Below are positions 40,791 through 49,511 of a DNA stretch of 64,000 nt, in pieces. Under the pieces are notes generated by a model. The model did no database searches and had not been told where the DNA came from. It saw nothing but the letters and a program-made list of their open reading frames with translations. Source of the stretch: Amycolatopsis sp. FDAARGOS 1241. GTDB taxonomy: Bacteria > Actinomycetota > Actinomycetes > Mycobacteriales > Pseudonocardiaceae. The stretch lies in the NCBI RefSeq assembly GCF_016889705.1, contig NZ_CP069526.1:992001-1056000 (forward strand), given 5' to 3'. The translations under genes were made by a program, and so were the position numbers. Within the stretch, counting starts at the first letter, position 1. Each line of letters starts with the position of its first letter.

Positions 40791-41287
40791 CAGGTATGGG
40801 CTTCCGCGAGCGGGTCGAGGCGTGGGAGCAGGCGTATCGGGACTACATGGCCGCGTGGGAGCACGGCCGTGTCGTGCTGTCGCCGGTGAGTGCGACGAAC
40901 ACGGCGAATGCTGCTCGGCGGGTGTCGCGGGCGTGGCACGAGCTGGCGCAGGTGCGTGGGTTGCCGTGGTGGTGTGTGGCGGCGCTGGAGTCGGCGGCCG
41001 AGGGGTTCGCCGACCTGGCCCGGGAATGGGAACGACATGACGGCAACGTGGGACGGGCTGGGGCTGCGCTGGACAGTCGGGGCGGGGACCGAGGTGACGG
41101 TGGAGGAGACCGGGACGGGCGCGTCACATCCGCCGGTCCTGGTGCTGACTGGCGGGCTGTGCGTGGTGACGCTGGTCCCGCCGGAGGACCAGGAAGCGTG
41201 GCCGGGATGCGCGGTGTTCCTTCGCCGGCTCCGCGACCACGCCGAGGACCTGGCGGCACTGCTGGAAGCCCGCGCAGGGAGGCGTGA
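40787..41287 (+). CDS. AICE hypothetical protein (N-terminal 85 residues well supported)
   Basis: Residues MGFRERVEAWEQAYRDYMAA, then VSRAWHELAQVRGLPWWCVA and FADLAREWERHD look like a real helical domain. Beyond that the frame continues for 80 Gly/Arg-rich residues while another frame holds a better-looking protein (next entry), so the natural end is probably near 41,040 and a small frameshift may hide the true stop. Unknown function. Confidence 0.5.
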   Translation: MTGMGFRERVEAWEQAYRDYMAAWEHGRVVLSPVSATNTANAARRVSRAWHELAQVRGLPWWCVAALESAAEGFADLAREWERHDGNVGRAGAALDSRGGDRGDGGGDRDGRVTSAGPGADWRAVRGDAGPAGGPGSVAGMRGVPSPAPRPRRGPGGTAGSPRREA

Positions 41288-41303
41288 CAGTGCGCAAAGC
41301 TGA
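41037..41303 (+). CDS. AICE hypothetical protein, 88 residues
   Basis: MTATWDGLGLRWTVGAGTEV, then VLVLTGGLCVVTLVPPEDQE and CAVFLRRLRDHAEDLAALLE: balanced composition, compact beta-rich domain plus helix, no family recognised. It starts inside the preceding open frame, and its end overlaps the next gene. Confidence 0.6.
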   Translation: MTATWDGLGLRWTVGAGTEVTVEETGTGASHPPVLVLTGGLCVVTLVPPEDQEAWPGCAVFLRRLRDHAEDLAALLEARAGRRDSAQS

Positions 41304-41535
41304 GCCGAAGACGCTGCGGGACGCCCACGAGGTCGTGATGGACCGCCGGCCACCGAGCGACGCGAACCCGTCGGTGTGGCTGGCGTTCCGCCTCGGCAAC
41401 GCGCGGCTTTACAAGGCGATCGCCGACGTCGACCGAGGTCACCACCACGAGGCGCTGTACTGGGCCAGCTACGAGGAACGGAAAGCGGGTGAAATCTCGG
41501 CAGAACTCCAGGCGGAGAGCAAGCCTGCTGATTAG
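41284..41535 (+). CDS. AICE hypothetical protein, 83 residues
   Basis: VRKAEPKTLRDAHEVVMDRR, then SVWLAFRLGNARLYKAIADV and HHHEALYWASYEERKAGEIS. Helical, AICE-typical small protein; no function known. The start may be the second GTG, two codons in. Overlaps the previous gene by 20 bases. Confidence 0.6.
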   Translation: MTVRKAEPKTLRDAHEVVMDRRPPSDANPSVWLAFRLGNARLYKAIADVDRGHHHEALYWASYEERKAGEISAELQAESKPAD

Positions 41536-41706
41536 TCGCATGTAGACGACCGAAAAGTCAACAGTATCAGCGAAAAACGCACGCTATGACGTGCGGCGAT
41601 GAAACACGTCCTCATGCGGGTGATCGTGATCCGTTAAGGCGCAGAAGCGGAACCTGGCTACCAACCTTGCCGCTCCTGCGCTGTCCACAACCAGCGGAAG
41701 TGAACA

Positions 41707-41871
41707 ATGACAACGCTAAACGACGACAACCGGCGAGCGTCAACGGGGGTCACCCCAACGCGCTGCGCCTCCTGCAAACGATTCGCCAAACTCCTGCCCG
41801 ACGAGACCCAGTGCGCCCCGTGTCTGGGGATGCTGCCGCTGGATCTCCGGGTGAAGCGGGGTGATCGGTGA
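41707..41871 (+). CDS. small zinc-ribbon-like protein before traB
   Basis: 54 residues beginning MTTLNDDNRRASTGVTP and including CASCKRFAKLLPDETQCAPC: two CxxC pairs 12 residues apart, a small zinc-binding module. Its TGA overlaps the traB ATG (TGATG), supporting translation. Too short for most callers. Confidence 0.6.
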   Translation: MTTLNDDNRRASTGVTPTRCASCKRFAKLLPDETQCAPCLGMLPLDLRVKRGDR

Positions 41872-43424
41872 TGGCTCCCGGCTTCGCGGTAGTGGCCCTG
41901 GCTGGGCTGGGGCTCGGCGTGTGGGTGCTGCACAAGATCGGCCGCGCCCTGGCCTCGATTCTGGAAGCTCTGGCTGCGGCGGCCGTGGTGTTCGTGGCTC
42001 TGTGGTGGCTGTGCAAGGCCGTGGTGTGGATGTTCGCGCAGGTTGTGACGCGGTGGCGGACCAGTCTCGGCATCGTCGCGGTCTACGCCTGGTGTGAGCT
42101 GGTCGGCTGGCTGTCGCTGGCGATCACCCTCGGCAGCGTCGCGGCGGTCCTGGCGATGTGGTGGATGATCGACGCGGTCTCGTTTGACCAGCGGTGCTGG
42201 CGGTTCCTGCGCTCCTGGTGGGCTCGCTGGGCCGTGTACGGGCGCAAGCTGCCGGAGTGGCTACACGCCTGCGGTCTCTCCGTGCGGGATGAGGCGCTGC
42301 CGGTGGTGGTGAACGTGAACCTCGTCGGCCGTCGACGCGCGCTCTCCCGCTCGACCTCGAACCGGCCGAACGCGCGGACTCCCAAGGTGCTCGGTGTCCG
42401 CTCCGGTGCCTCGTGGGATGAGGTGCGGGTGGAGCTGGTGCCGGGGCAGAAGCCGGAAGACTTCGACGACGCCGCTCGGGCCTTGGCCGTTGCGCGGAAG
42501 GTCGCTCGCTGCCAGGTCCGCGAGCTGGCCCCCAACGTCGTCTCGATCGACTTCCAACGCCGCGACCTCCTCGGCGGCGGGGTGGCCGGTCCCCAGGTTC
42601 CGGACGGCGTCGACTCGACCGGCGTGGACCTGTGCAACGTCTGGGCCGGTCGGACCGAGTATGGCCGTGACTGGCGCGTTCCGTTGCTCGGCTCTGGCGC
42701 GCACTGCCTGACTGCCGGTGCCTCGGGCGCGGGCAAGAACAGCGTCATGTGGTGTCCGCTCGTGGCCGCTGCGTCGGCGATCCGGGCCGGGGTGGTGCGC
42801 ATGTCCGGCATCGACCCCAAGGGCATGGAACTGGCCTACGGGCGCGGGATCTTCTCCCGCTACGCCGTGGGCGGCAAGGACGCGGTTGAACTGCTTGACG
42901 GCCTGGTGGAGGAGATGGAATCGCGCAAGCGCGCGTTCGCCGGTCGGCTGCGGACCATTCCGGTGTCGACGGAGTATCCGTTGGAGCTGCTGGAGTTCGA
43001 CGAGATCGGCGCGCTCACGAAGTACACCGACCGCAAGACTCGTGAGGCCATTGTGGAACGCGTCGCCCTGCTCACCACTCAAGGACGGGCGCTGGGGATC
43101 TCGGTCCGTGGCTACGTCCAGGAGCCCACAAAGGACACCGTCCCGGTCCGGGAGCTGTTCACCCGACGGGTGTGCCTGCGCGTGACGTCCAAGACGCACG
43201 TCGGGATGGTCCTCGGCGACGGCGCGTACGAGCGCGGGGCCTGGGCGAACCGCATCGGCGACTCGGAGGCCGGCGTGGGCTACGTCTGGGGCGAAGGCAT
43301 CCGCGAGCCCCTGCGCATCCGCGCCGGGTGGGTCTCCGACAGCACGGTCAAGGCGCTGGAGCAGTACGTGACCAACGGGGGTGTCGCGGATCTGCGACAC
43401 GGCGGTGAGGGGGTGGCCGCGTGA
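41871..43424 (+). CDS. traB: FtsK/SpoIIIE-type conjugative DNA translocase (TraB/TraSA)
   Basis: 517 residues. Two to three N-terminal membrane helices (residues 5-100), then an FtsK-like motor: Walker A GASGAGKNSV at 284-293, Walker B-like LLEFDEIGAL, and a sensor block LLTTQGRALGISVRGYVQEP. This single protein moves double-stranded plasmid DNA between mycelia in Streptomyces-type conjugation. The start ATG lies inside the preceding stop (TGATG); the stop overlaps the next start. Confidence 0.9.
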   Translation: MAPGFAVVALAGLGLGVWVLHKIGRALASILEALAAAAVVFVALWWLCKAVVWMFAQVVTRWRTSLGIVAVYAWCELVGWLSLAITLGSVAAVLAMWWMIDAVSFDQRCWRFLRSWWARWAVYGRKLPEWLHACGLSVRDEALPVVVNVNLVGRRRALSRSTSNRPNARTPKVLGVRSGASWDEVRVELVPGQKPEDFDDAARALAVARKVARCQVRELAPNVVSIDFQRRDLLGGGVAGPQVPDGVDSTGVDLCNVWAGRTEYGRDWRVPLLGSGAHCLTAGASGAGKNSVMWCPLVAAASAIRAGVVRMSGIDPKGMELAYGRGIFSRYAVGGKDAVELLDGLVEEMESRKRAFAGRLRTIPVSTEYPLELLEFDEIGALTKYTDRKTREAIVERVALLTTQGRALGISVRGYVQEPTKDTVPVRELFTRRVCLRVTSKTHVGMVLGDGAYERGAWANRIGDSEAGVGYVWGEGIREPLRIRAGWVSDSTVKALEQYVTNGGVADLRHGGEGVAA

Positions 43425-43807
43425 ACCGGCTGATGATCTTCCTCGACGCCATCCGCGACCACCTGGACTCCCACCAGCTGCCGCCGGTCGCCACGGTCGA
43501 CGTCAACGCATGGTCGAGCCCGATCAAGGTCCAGCTCGATGCCGATGGCCTCCCCGAGGTTTCGCGGGCACTGCTGGTCTGGGCGCACACGCTCGACGAC
43601 GTCTCGGCCCAGTTGTGGCGGCTGCGTGACGGGAGGTGGGTGCACCTGTCGATCACCGGCCGGACACCCTGCGGCATCCCCGTCCGCGTCTTCGGCGTGG
43701 TTCCGTTCGAACCGAGCACGTTCCCCGACCTCCCGGCCGGGGCGAAGCAGGACATGCCCGTCTATCTGTTGCGTGGCTGGTCGTCGTCGGGGGAGGTGGC
43801 GGCCTGA
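43421..43807 (+). CDS. AICE hypothetical protein, 128 residues
   Basis: MNRLMIFLDAIRDHLDSHQL, then SRALLVWAHTLDDVSAQLWR and RDGRWVHLSITGRTPCGIPV. Conserved gene between traB and repSA in related elements; no function known. Four-base overlap with traB and one-base overlap (TGATG) with repSA. Confidence 0.7.
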   Translation: MNRLMIFLDAIRDHLDSHQLPPVATVDVNAWSSPIKVQLDADGLPEVSRALLVWAHTLDDVSAQLWRLRDGRWVHLSITGRTPCGIPVRVFGVVPFEPSTFPDLPAGAKQDMPVYLLRGWSSSGEVAA

Positions 43808-45403
43808 TGAGCGAGACACGCGCCGAACGGATGCGGGCACCACTGGCGGCTGACGTGATCCGGGCGACGGCGGAGAAGCACGGTGTCTGCGTTCGGCCGT
43901 TCACGATGGAGGTCGGCGACACCGAGACCGGCGAACTCCGGTACGTCCCGGTGCCGTGCGGCTCCACGGTCGAGTCGGTGTGCTTGCCGTGCGCCCGGAA
44001 GGCGAAGGCTCTTCGGCAGGCACAGTGCCGCGAGGGCTGGCACATGACCGAAGAACCCCACCCTCACCGCAGCTCCGCCCTCGGAAGATCACAAGGAGCT
44101 GCTGACCTACCGGGCGGACCTGGTGGCGGCGTATCGGGAGGTGGTCGAGCACGACCAGGCCGAGGCAGAGGAGCTGCGGGAGGAGGTCGCCGGGGTCGAT
44201 GCGGAACTTCGGCAACTCGGGATGCGGGGCCGTCTGCCCGCCCTCGACGTGCCGGCCAAGCGGGCGGTGAAGCGGTCGACTCGTCGTCGGCAGGATGCGC
44301 CGAATCTGCCTCGGCGGAAGGTCGCGAAGACGACGGTCGGGCGGGAGTTCGCGGGGAAGTTCCGGCCGTCGATGTTCGTGACGCTGACCTGTGACACCTA
44401 TGGCCCGGTCCGTGGTGACGGCTCCCCGGTCGACCCGAGTCGATATGACTACCGGCGGGCGGCTCGGGACGCGGTGCACTTCTCCGCCCTGGTGGATCGG
44501 TGGTGGCAGAACCTGCGCCGGGTCGTCGGCTGGGACGCGCAGTACTTCGCCACCGTCGAGCCCCAGCGCCGGGCCGCTCCGCACCTGCACGCGGCGATCC
44601 GGGGCTCGGTGCCGCACGACGTGATTCGCCAGGTCACCGAAGCCACCTATCACCAGGTCTGGTGGCCGGCGCACGACGAGATCGTCTACGCCGATCGCCT
44701 GCCGGTCTGGGACGGTCCCGAACACGGGTTCGTCGACCCGGAGACGCGTCAGCCGCTGACCCGGTGGGACGGCGCGGTGGAGGCGGTCGAGCACCCGGCG
44801 CACGTCGTCACGTTCGGGAGCCAGGTGCATTCGAAGGGCATCCTCGGCGGCACCGAAGAGGCCGGCCGGCACATCGGCTACCTGACGAAGTACCTGACCA
44901 AGTCCACGGGTGAGGTGGTCGAGGCAGACAGCGCGGCCCAGGCCGATCACCACGACCGGCTTCACGCCGAGCTGTCGGTCACGCCGTGTTCGCCGCGTTG
45001 CGCGGTCTGGCTGCTCTACGGCGTCCAGCCCAAGGGCGTCACGGGCAAGACCACCCCGGGGCACTGCAAGGGCCGGGCTCACCGCCGGACCACGCTCGGG
45101 TTGCCCGGCCGCAGGGTGCTGGTCTCCCGGAAGTGGTCGGGCAAGACCCTCGTCGACCACAAAGCCGACCGGCGGGCCTTCGTGCTCCAGGCGCTTGCGG
45201 CCGTCGGGATCGAAAAGCCGGAGGCCGACCGGTCGCAGCAGGTCTGGCGCAAGGTCGAGGCCGGAGACCCGCAGGTAACGCCCCGTCCACACCTGGTGAT
45301 GCGCGCCATCGCGGAGCGGATCACGTGGAAGGCCGAATACGACCGGGCGCTACTGGCGGCGGAGAGACCTCCAGAAACTTCGGCAACTGGACTCGCGGCC
45401 TGA
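43807..45403 (+). pseudogene. repSA: RepSA-type rolling-circle replication initiator, frameshifted
   Basis: The first 80 codons (MSETRAERMRAPLAADVIRA…VESVCLPCARKAKALRQAQC) are the known N-terminus of RepSA-like initiators with its zinc-binding Cys. The rest (DLVAAYREVVEHDQAEAEEL…FVTLTCDTYGPV, PHLHAAIRGSVPHDVIRQVT, GILGGTEEAGRHIGYLTKYL) continues in another frame from about 44,060. Removing one C from the CCCC run at 44056-44059 restores a 531-residue protein of normal size. FVTLTCD, HLHAAI (HUH-like) and YLTKYLTK are the rolling-circle motifs. A downstream GTG at 44123 could still give a protein lacking the first 105 residues. Confidence 0.85.
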
Positions 45404-45417
45404 TCAAAGGGGGAGCA

Positions 45418-45606
45418 ATGAACAACGTCAGCAAGATCGATCGGCTCTGGACCGTTGAGGACGTGTCCGACTACCTCGGCGTCCCGGTGAAGACGCTCTA
45501 CCAGTGGAAGTGGCGCGGCGAGGGGCCGCCAGTCAAGAAGATCGGCCGGCACCTGCGCTATGACCCGGCCAAGCTGCGCGCCTGGGTCGACGCGGAGGCG
45601 GCCTGA
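45418..45606 (+). CDS. xis: excisionase (MerR-like helix-turn-helix, Xis)
   Basis: 62 residues, MNNVSKIDRLWTVEDVSDYL, then GVPVKTLYQWKWRGEGPPVK and GRHLRYDPAKLRAWV. This is the winged-helix excisionase family that directs integrase to excise the element. The stop overlaps the int start (TGATG), as in pSAM2-type elements. Confidence 0.9.
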   Translation: MNNVSKIDRLWTVEDVSDYLGVPVKTLYQWKWRGEGPPVKKIGRHLRYDPAKLRAWVDAEAA

Positions 45607-46856
45607 TGGGCCACATTCAAGATCGTTGGTATCGCCCCGCGCGGGACGCGGTGACCGGGAAGGTCATCCTCAACGCGCGGGGCAAGCCCGTCATGGAGCG
45701 GTCCGAGCTGTACGGCATCGGGCTGCGGTACAAGGTCCGCTACCTCGACCCGGACAACAACGAACGCTCGAAGTCGTTCGCGGACAAGCAGAAGAAGCGC
45801 GCTGAGGACTTCCTCATCGGCGTCGAGTCCGACAAGCGCGAAGACAAGTACATCGATCCGCGGGCCTCGCAGACGACGTTCCGCCAGCAGGCGGAGAGCT
45901 GGGTGAAGAGCCAGTCTCCGGACCCGGGCACTCGGTCGACCATTCTCAGTCGGCTCGAAAGCCAGATCTACCCGGTCTTCGAGACCAAGAAGGTCGGACA
46001 GATCAAACCGTCGACCATTCGTGAGTGGGTCGGCTCGATGGAAGAGCGGAAGCTCTCGGACAACTACCAGGCGGTCTTGTTCAACACCGTCTCCGGCGTG
46101 ATGGATTCGGCCGTGGACGACCGCCGGATTCGTGAGAACCCGTGCCACGCGAAGACCGTGCGGCGGCCGGTCGCGAGTAGTCCGCCGATCGTCGTGTGGC
46201 CGGAGGAACGTGTTCAGGCTGTGCGGTCGGGGTTGGTGGATCGGTTCAAGATCGCCGTGCCGCTCGGCGCTGGCTTCGGTCTGCGGCAGGGCGAGATTCT
46301 GGGCTTCTCGCCGGACGACGTCGACCGGACGGCGATGACCGTGCGGATTCGTCGGCAGATCAAGACGGTCCGGGGTGTGATGATGTTCGCGCTTCCCAAG
46401 CGGGGTAAGGAGCGAACTATCCCGCTGTCGGCCGCCATGCTGGCCGAGATCGATGACCACGAAGATCGTTTCCCGTCTGTGGCCGTCACGCTGCCCTGGC
46501 AGAGCCCGGACGGTGATCCGGTGACGGCACGGCTGCTGATGACCGGGGAAGGTGGCCGGCTGTACTCCGGGGACCTGTTCACGAAGGTTGTCTGGCACGG
46601 AGCGTTCCGGGCGGCGGGAATCAAGTACCGAGGTCGCGCGGACGGGATGCACGCGCTCCGTCACTTCTACGCGTCGACGCTCTTGGCCCGTGCGGTGTCG
46701 ATTACGGAGCTGGCCGACTACCTTGGGCACGCGGACCCGGGCTTCACGCTCCGGACGTACACGCACCTCGTGCCGTCGAGCCATCAGCGGGCGCGGGAGG
46801 CCGTCGACGCGGTGTTCGGACGGCCTGCCATCGGTGACGGCCTGGAGGCGGCCTGA
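45606..46856 (+). CDS. int: tyrosine recombinase, AICE integrase
   Basis: 416 residues. Catalytic residues: Arg227 in GFGLRQGEILG, Lys in LPKRGKERTIPLS, His349 and Arg352 in MHALRHFYAST, His in LGHADPGFTLRTYTH and Tyr385 in the same block. The N-terminal arm-binding and SAM-like core-binding domains (residues 1-190) are present. Faces the attR core 160 bp away; its last codons contain the arm-type repeat. Confidence 0.95.
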   Translation: MGHIQDRWYRPARDAVTGKVILNARGKPVMERSELYGIGLRYKVRYLDPDNNERSKSFADKQKKRAEDFLIGVESDKREDKYIDPRASQTTFRQQAESWVKSQSPDPGTRSTILSRLESQIYPVFETKKVGQIKPSTIREWVGSMEERKLSDNYQAVLFNTVSGVMDSAVDDRRIRENPCHAKTVRRPVASSPPIVVWPEERVQAVRSGLVDRFKIAVPLGAGFGLRQGEILGFSPDDVDRTAMTVRIRRQIKTVRGVMMFALPKRGKERTIPLSAAMLAEIDDHEDRFPSVAVTLPWQSPDGDPVTARLLMTGEGGRLYSGDLFTKVVWHGAFRAAGIKYRGRADGMHALRHFYASTLLARAVSITELADYLGHADPGFTLRTYTHLVPSSHQRAREAVDAVFGRPAIGDGLEAA

Positions 46857-46885
46857 TCATGAAACCCCGTCCCCGCCGACGCGAA

Positions 46886-46932
46886 AGCCGCCCGGTCGCA
46901 ACGCCCCGAGAGGGGCCAGCGACCGGGCGGCT
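46886..46932. terminator. hairpin terminator between int and acyl-CoA dehydrogenase
   Basis: Perfect 14-bp stem AGCCGCCCGGTCGC (46886-46899) with its complement at 46919-46932; a smaller hairpin sits in the loop. A related hairpin is found beside attL, showing that gene end and terminator travelled together. Confidence 0.75.
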
Positions 46933-46948
46933 TTCCGTTGCTTCACAA

Positions 46949-48157
46949 CTACTTCAGCTCAGCCGACGTCTTCCCGAGAATCCGTCGGGCCACGATGAGC
47001 TGCTGGATCTGCTGGGTCCCCTCGAAGATGTCCAGAATCTTCGCGTCGCGGGCCCACTTCTCGAGCAGTGATTCTTCCGTGTAGCCGAAGGCGCCGGCCA
47101 GTTCGACGCACTTCAGGGTCACGTCGACGACCGTGCGGCCGGCCTTGGCTTTCGCCATGGAGGCGTGCAGGGAGTTCGGCTTGCGGTTGTCCGCCAGCCA
47201 CGCGGATTCGAGCGTCAGCAGGTACGCGGATTCGTAATCGGCTTCCAGCTGCAGGAAGGTGGCGGCCGCGGCGGGCTGGAGGTGGGCCGGGCGGTCGTAA
47301 TCGATCTTCACGCCGGCGGAGGCGAGCAGGCGGCGGGTCTCGTCCAGCGCCGCGCGGGCGAGGCCGACGGCCATGGCGGCGACCAGCGGGCGGGTGTTGT
47401 CGAACGTCTGCATGACGCCCGCGAAGCCCTTGGCCGTGTCGACGTCCGGGGTGCCCAGCAGGTTTTCGCGCGGCACGCGGCAGTTCTCGAAGCGCAGCAC
47501 GGCCGTGTCGGACGCGCGGATGCCCAGCTTGTGCTCCACGCGCACGACCTCGAAGCCCGGCGTGCCCTTCTCGACCACGAAGGACTTGATCGCCGCGCGG
47601 CCCTTCGAGCGGTCCAAAGTGGCCCAGACGACCACGGCGTCGGCGCGCTGGCCCGACGTCACGAAGATCTTCTCGCCGTTGAGCACGTAGTCGTCGCCGT
47701 CCAGGACGGCCGTGGTGGTGATGGCGGCGGAGTCGGAGCCGCAGTCGGGCTCCGTGATGGCCATGGCGGCCCACAGGCCCGAGAACCGTTCGAGCTGCTC
47801 GTCGGTCGCGACCGAGCTGATGGCGGCGTTGCCCAAACCCTGACGCGGCATGGAAAGCAGCAGGCCGACGTCGCCCCAGCACATTTCGATGGTGCCGAGC
47901 ACGACGTTGAGGTTGGCGCCGTTGCGGTTGCCGCCGGACCCGGAATCGCGAGAACGGCGCACGCCCGCCGCCCCCGCGCCGCCCTCACCGGATGAGTTCA
48001 GGCCGTCGAGCAGCGCCGCGAACATGTCCAATTCGGACGGATACGTGTGTTCTGCGCGGTCGTACTTGCGCGAGATCGGCCGGAACACTTCGGCTGCGGC
48101 CTGGTACGCCTGGTTGACCAGCGCGCCGGCCTTCTTCGGAACCTCGAGGTTGATCAT
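46949..48157 (-). CDS. acyl-CoA dehydrogenase, 3' end supplied by the AICE
   Basis: 402 residues, complete. FAD/substrate motifs: WAAMAITEPDCGSDSAAITT, YVLNGEKIFVTSGQRADAVV, GVMQTFDNTRPLVAAMAVGL, and ARDAKILDIFEGTQQIQQLI. It performs alpha-beta dehydrogenation in beta-oxidation (FadE family). The last 30 codons lie inside the element's att region, so the protein is a chimera that keeps the same reading and length. Twelve bases downstream of the second dehydrogenase gene, so one operon. Confidence 0.92.
   Translation of the reverse strand: MINLEVPKKAGALVNQAYQAAAEVFRPISRKYDRAEHTYPSELDMFAALLDGLNSSGEGGAGAAGVRRSRDSGSGGNRNGANLNVVLGTIEMCWGDVGLLLSMPRQGLGNAAISSVATDEQLERFSGLWAAMAITEPDCGSDSAAITTTAVLDGDDYVLNGEKIFVTSGQRADAVVVWATLDRSKGRAAIKSFVVEKGTPGFEVVRVEHKLGIRASDTAVLRFENCRVPRENLLGTPDVDTAKGFAGVMQTFDNTRPLVAAMAVGLARAALDETRRLLASAGVKIDYDRPAHLQPAAAATFLQLEADYESAYLLTLESAWLADNRKPNSLHASMAKAKAGRTVVDVTLKCVELAGAFGYTEESLLEKWARDAKILDIFEGTQQIQQLIVARRILGKTSAELK
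47017..47038. repeat. attR core
   Basis: 22-bp copy identical to attL, within the acyl-CoA dehydrogenase coding sequence about 26-30 codons before its end. Crossover anywhere in this window preserves the reading frame. Confidence 0.88.
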
Positions 48158-48169
48158 CGGAAAGCCTTT

Positions 48170-49492
48170 CTAGAGGAGGACGGCGCCTTCCATCACGCCG
48201 ATCGCCCGCAGGTCGCGGTACCAGCGCTCCACCGGGTGCTCCTTCACGAAGCCGTGCCCACCGAGCAGCTGCACCCCGGCGTTGCCGATTTGCATGCCCT
48301 TGTCGACGGCCAGCCGGCGCGCCAGTGCGGCCTCCCGCGCGTACTCCTTGCCCTGCTCGGCGCGTGCGGCCGCGCGCAGCATCACCAGGCGCAGGCCCTC
48401 CAGTTCGATCGCGATGTCGGCGACGGAGAACGCCACCGCCTGCCGGTGGCTGATCGGCTCGCCGAACGCGGTGCGTCCGTTCACGTACGGCACCACGTAG
48501 TCGAGCACGGCCTTCGCCGTCCCCGCCGCCAGCGCGGCCCAGCCCAGCCGGGACAGGCGCACGACCTCGGTGAACACGTCGGCCTTGCCGCCGCCGAGCA
48601 GCGCGCCCGCGGGCAGCGCGACCTTCTCCAGCTGCAGCTTGCCGGTCGCGGCGCCGCGCAGGCCCATCGCGGGCTCGGCCTCGACCGAGAGCCCCACCGC
48701 CGACGACTCCACCAGGAACAACGCCGGCCCGCGGCCCTCGAGGTCGGCCGAGACGATGAACAGCTCGGCCTGCGCCGCGCGCGGCACCAGCGACTTGACG
48801 CCGTCGAGCTGATACCCCTTCGGTGTGCGCTTCGCCTTCGTGGCGGGCTTGAACGGGTCGGCGAGCGGCGTGCGCTCCAGCAGCGCCAGCGCCGCGGCCG
48901 GCACCTGCTCGCCGGCGAAGGCGGGCACGTAGTCGGCCTGCTGCTGCTCGTCGCCCCACGCCACGAGCGCCGTGCTGACCGCGGACGGCGCCAGCACCGC
49001 GACGGCCAGCCCCAGATCGCCGTGGGCGAGGGCTTCGGCCACGAGCGCGTTGGTGACCACCGAACGCTCCGTGCCCGCCCCGCCGAGTTCCTCCGGGATG
49101 CCGACGAGGGTGATCCCCAGCTCCGCGGCCCGTTTGAGCAGACCTTCGGGCGCGGCGAGCTTGGCGTCGGCATCTGCGGCCGCCGGACGCAGCTGCTCGG
49201 CGGCGAATTCCGTCACCGTCTCGGTGATGAGCTGCTGGTCCTCGCTGGGCGTGACGTCGAACAGTCCGGTGTCGCCGGCCGGCGCGAGCCGCGCGGGCTT
49301 GCCGAGCCGCTGCGCGGACTTGAACGACCGCGTGGCCGCTCCCGCCGCACGGAAACCGCTGCGAGTACCCGCCTTGACCAGGTTCTGCACGGGGCCGCGC
49401 AGTCCGGCCTTGTCGATCACGCTGCTCCCGGCCAACCGGGTGAGCGCGGCCAGGCCGAAGCCCATCGCGTCTCGTTTCCTTGGCGCAGCCAT
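48170..49492 (-). CDS. acyl-CoA dehydrogenase family protein
   Basis: 440 residues; the N-terminus has an extra 60-residue segment (MAAPRKRDAMGFGLAALTRL…) before the dehydrogenase core (EDQQLITETVTEFAAEQLRP). GIPEELGGAGTERSVVTNAL, and ISHRQAVAFSVADIAIELEG and GNAGVQLLGGHGFVKEHPVE are recognisable. The middle FAD motif is poorly conserved, so it may be the partner subunit of a FadE-FadE heterotetramer with the next gene, as described for mycobacteria (inference). Start MGFGLAAL is an alternative. Confidence 0.85.
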   Translation of the reverse strand: MAAPRKRDAMGFGLAALTRLAGSSVIDKAGLRGPVQNLVKAGTRSGFRAAGAATRSFKSAQRLGKPARLAPAGDTGLFDVTPSEDQQLITETVTEFAAEQLRPAAADADAKLAAPEGLLKRAAELGITLVGIPEELGGAGTERSVVTNALVAEALAHGDLGLAVAVLAPSAVSTALVAWGDEQQQADYVPAFAGEQVPAAALALLERTPLADPFKPATKAKRTPKGYQLDGVKSLVPRAAQAELFIVSADLEGRGPALFLVESSAVGLSVEAEPAMGLRGAATGKLQLEKVALPAGALLGGGKADVFTEVVRLSRLGWAALAAGTAKAVLDYVVPYVNGRTAFGEPISHRQAVAFSVADIAIELEGLRLVMLRAAARAEQGKEYAREAALARRLAVDKGMQIGNAGVQLLGGHGFVKEHPVERWYRDLRAIGVMEGAVLL

Positions 49493-49511
49493 GTGGCCTC
49501 TCCCTCGCGTT

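Larger units (their letters stand above)
36045..47038 (+). mobile_element. AICE (pSAM2-type integrative conjugative element), about 11.0 kb
   Basis: Bounded by a perfect 22-bp direct repeat. Content follows the AICE plan: tyrosine integrase and excisionase next to attR, RepSA-type initiator, FtsK/TraB-type double-stranded-DNA translocase, Pra-type activator, Nudix (Pif-like) gene, HTH regulator, and cargo near attL. AICEs excise, replicate by rolling circle and move double-stranded DNA between mycelia (family knowledge). The target is the 3' end of a protein-coding gene rather than the usual tRNA. repSA carries a frameshift, so autonomy is in doubt. Confidence 0.92.

Noticed and set aside
35977..47038. 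tRNA gene as AICE attachment site
   Set aside because: No cloverleaf at either att copy; both cores lie in acyl-CoA dehydrogenase codons.
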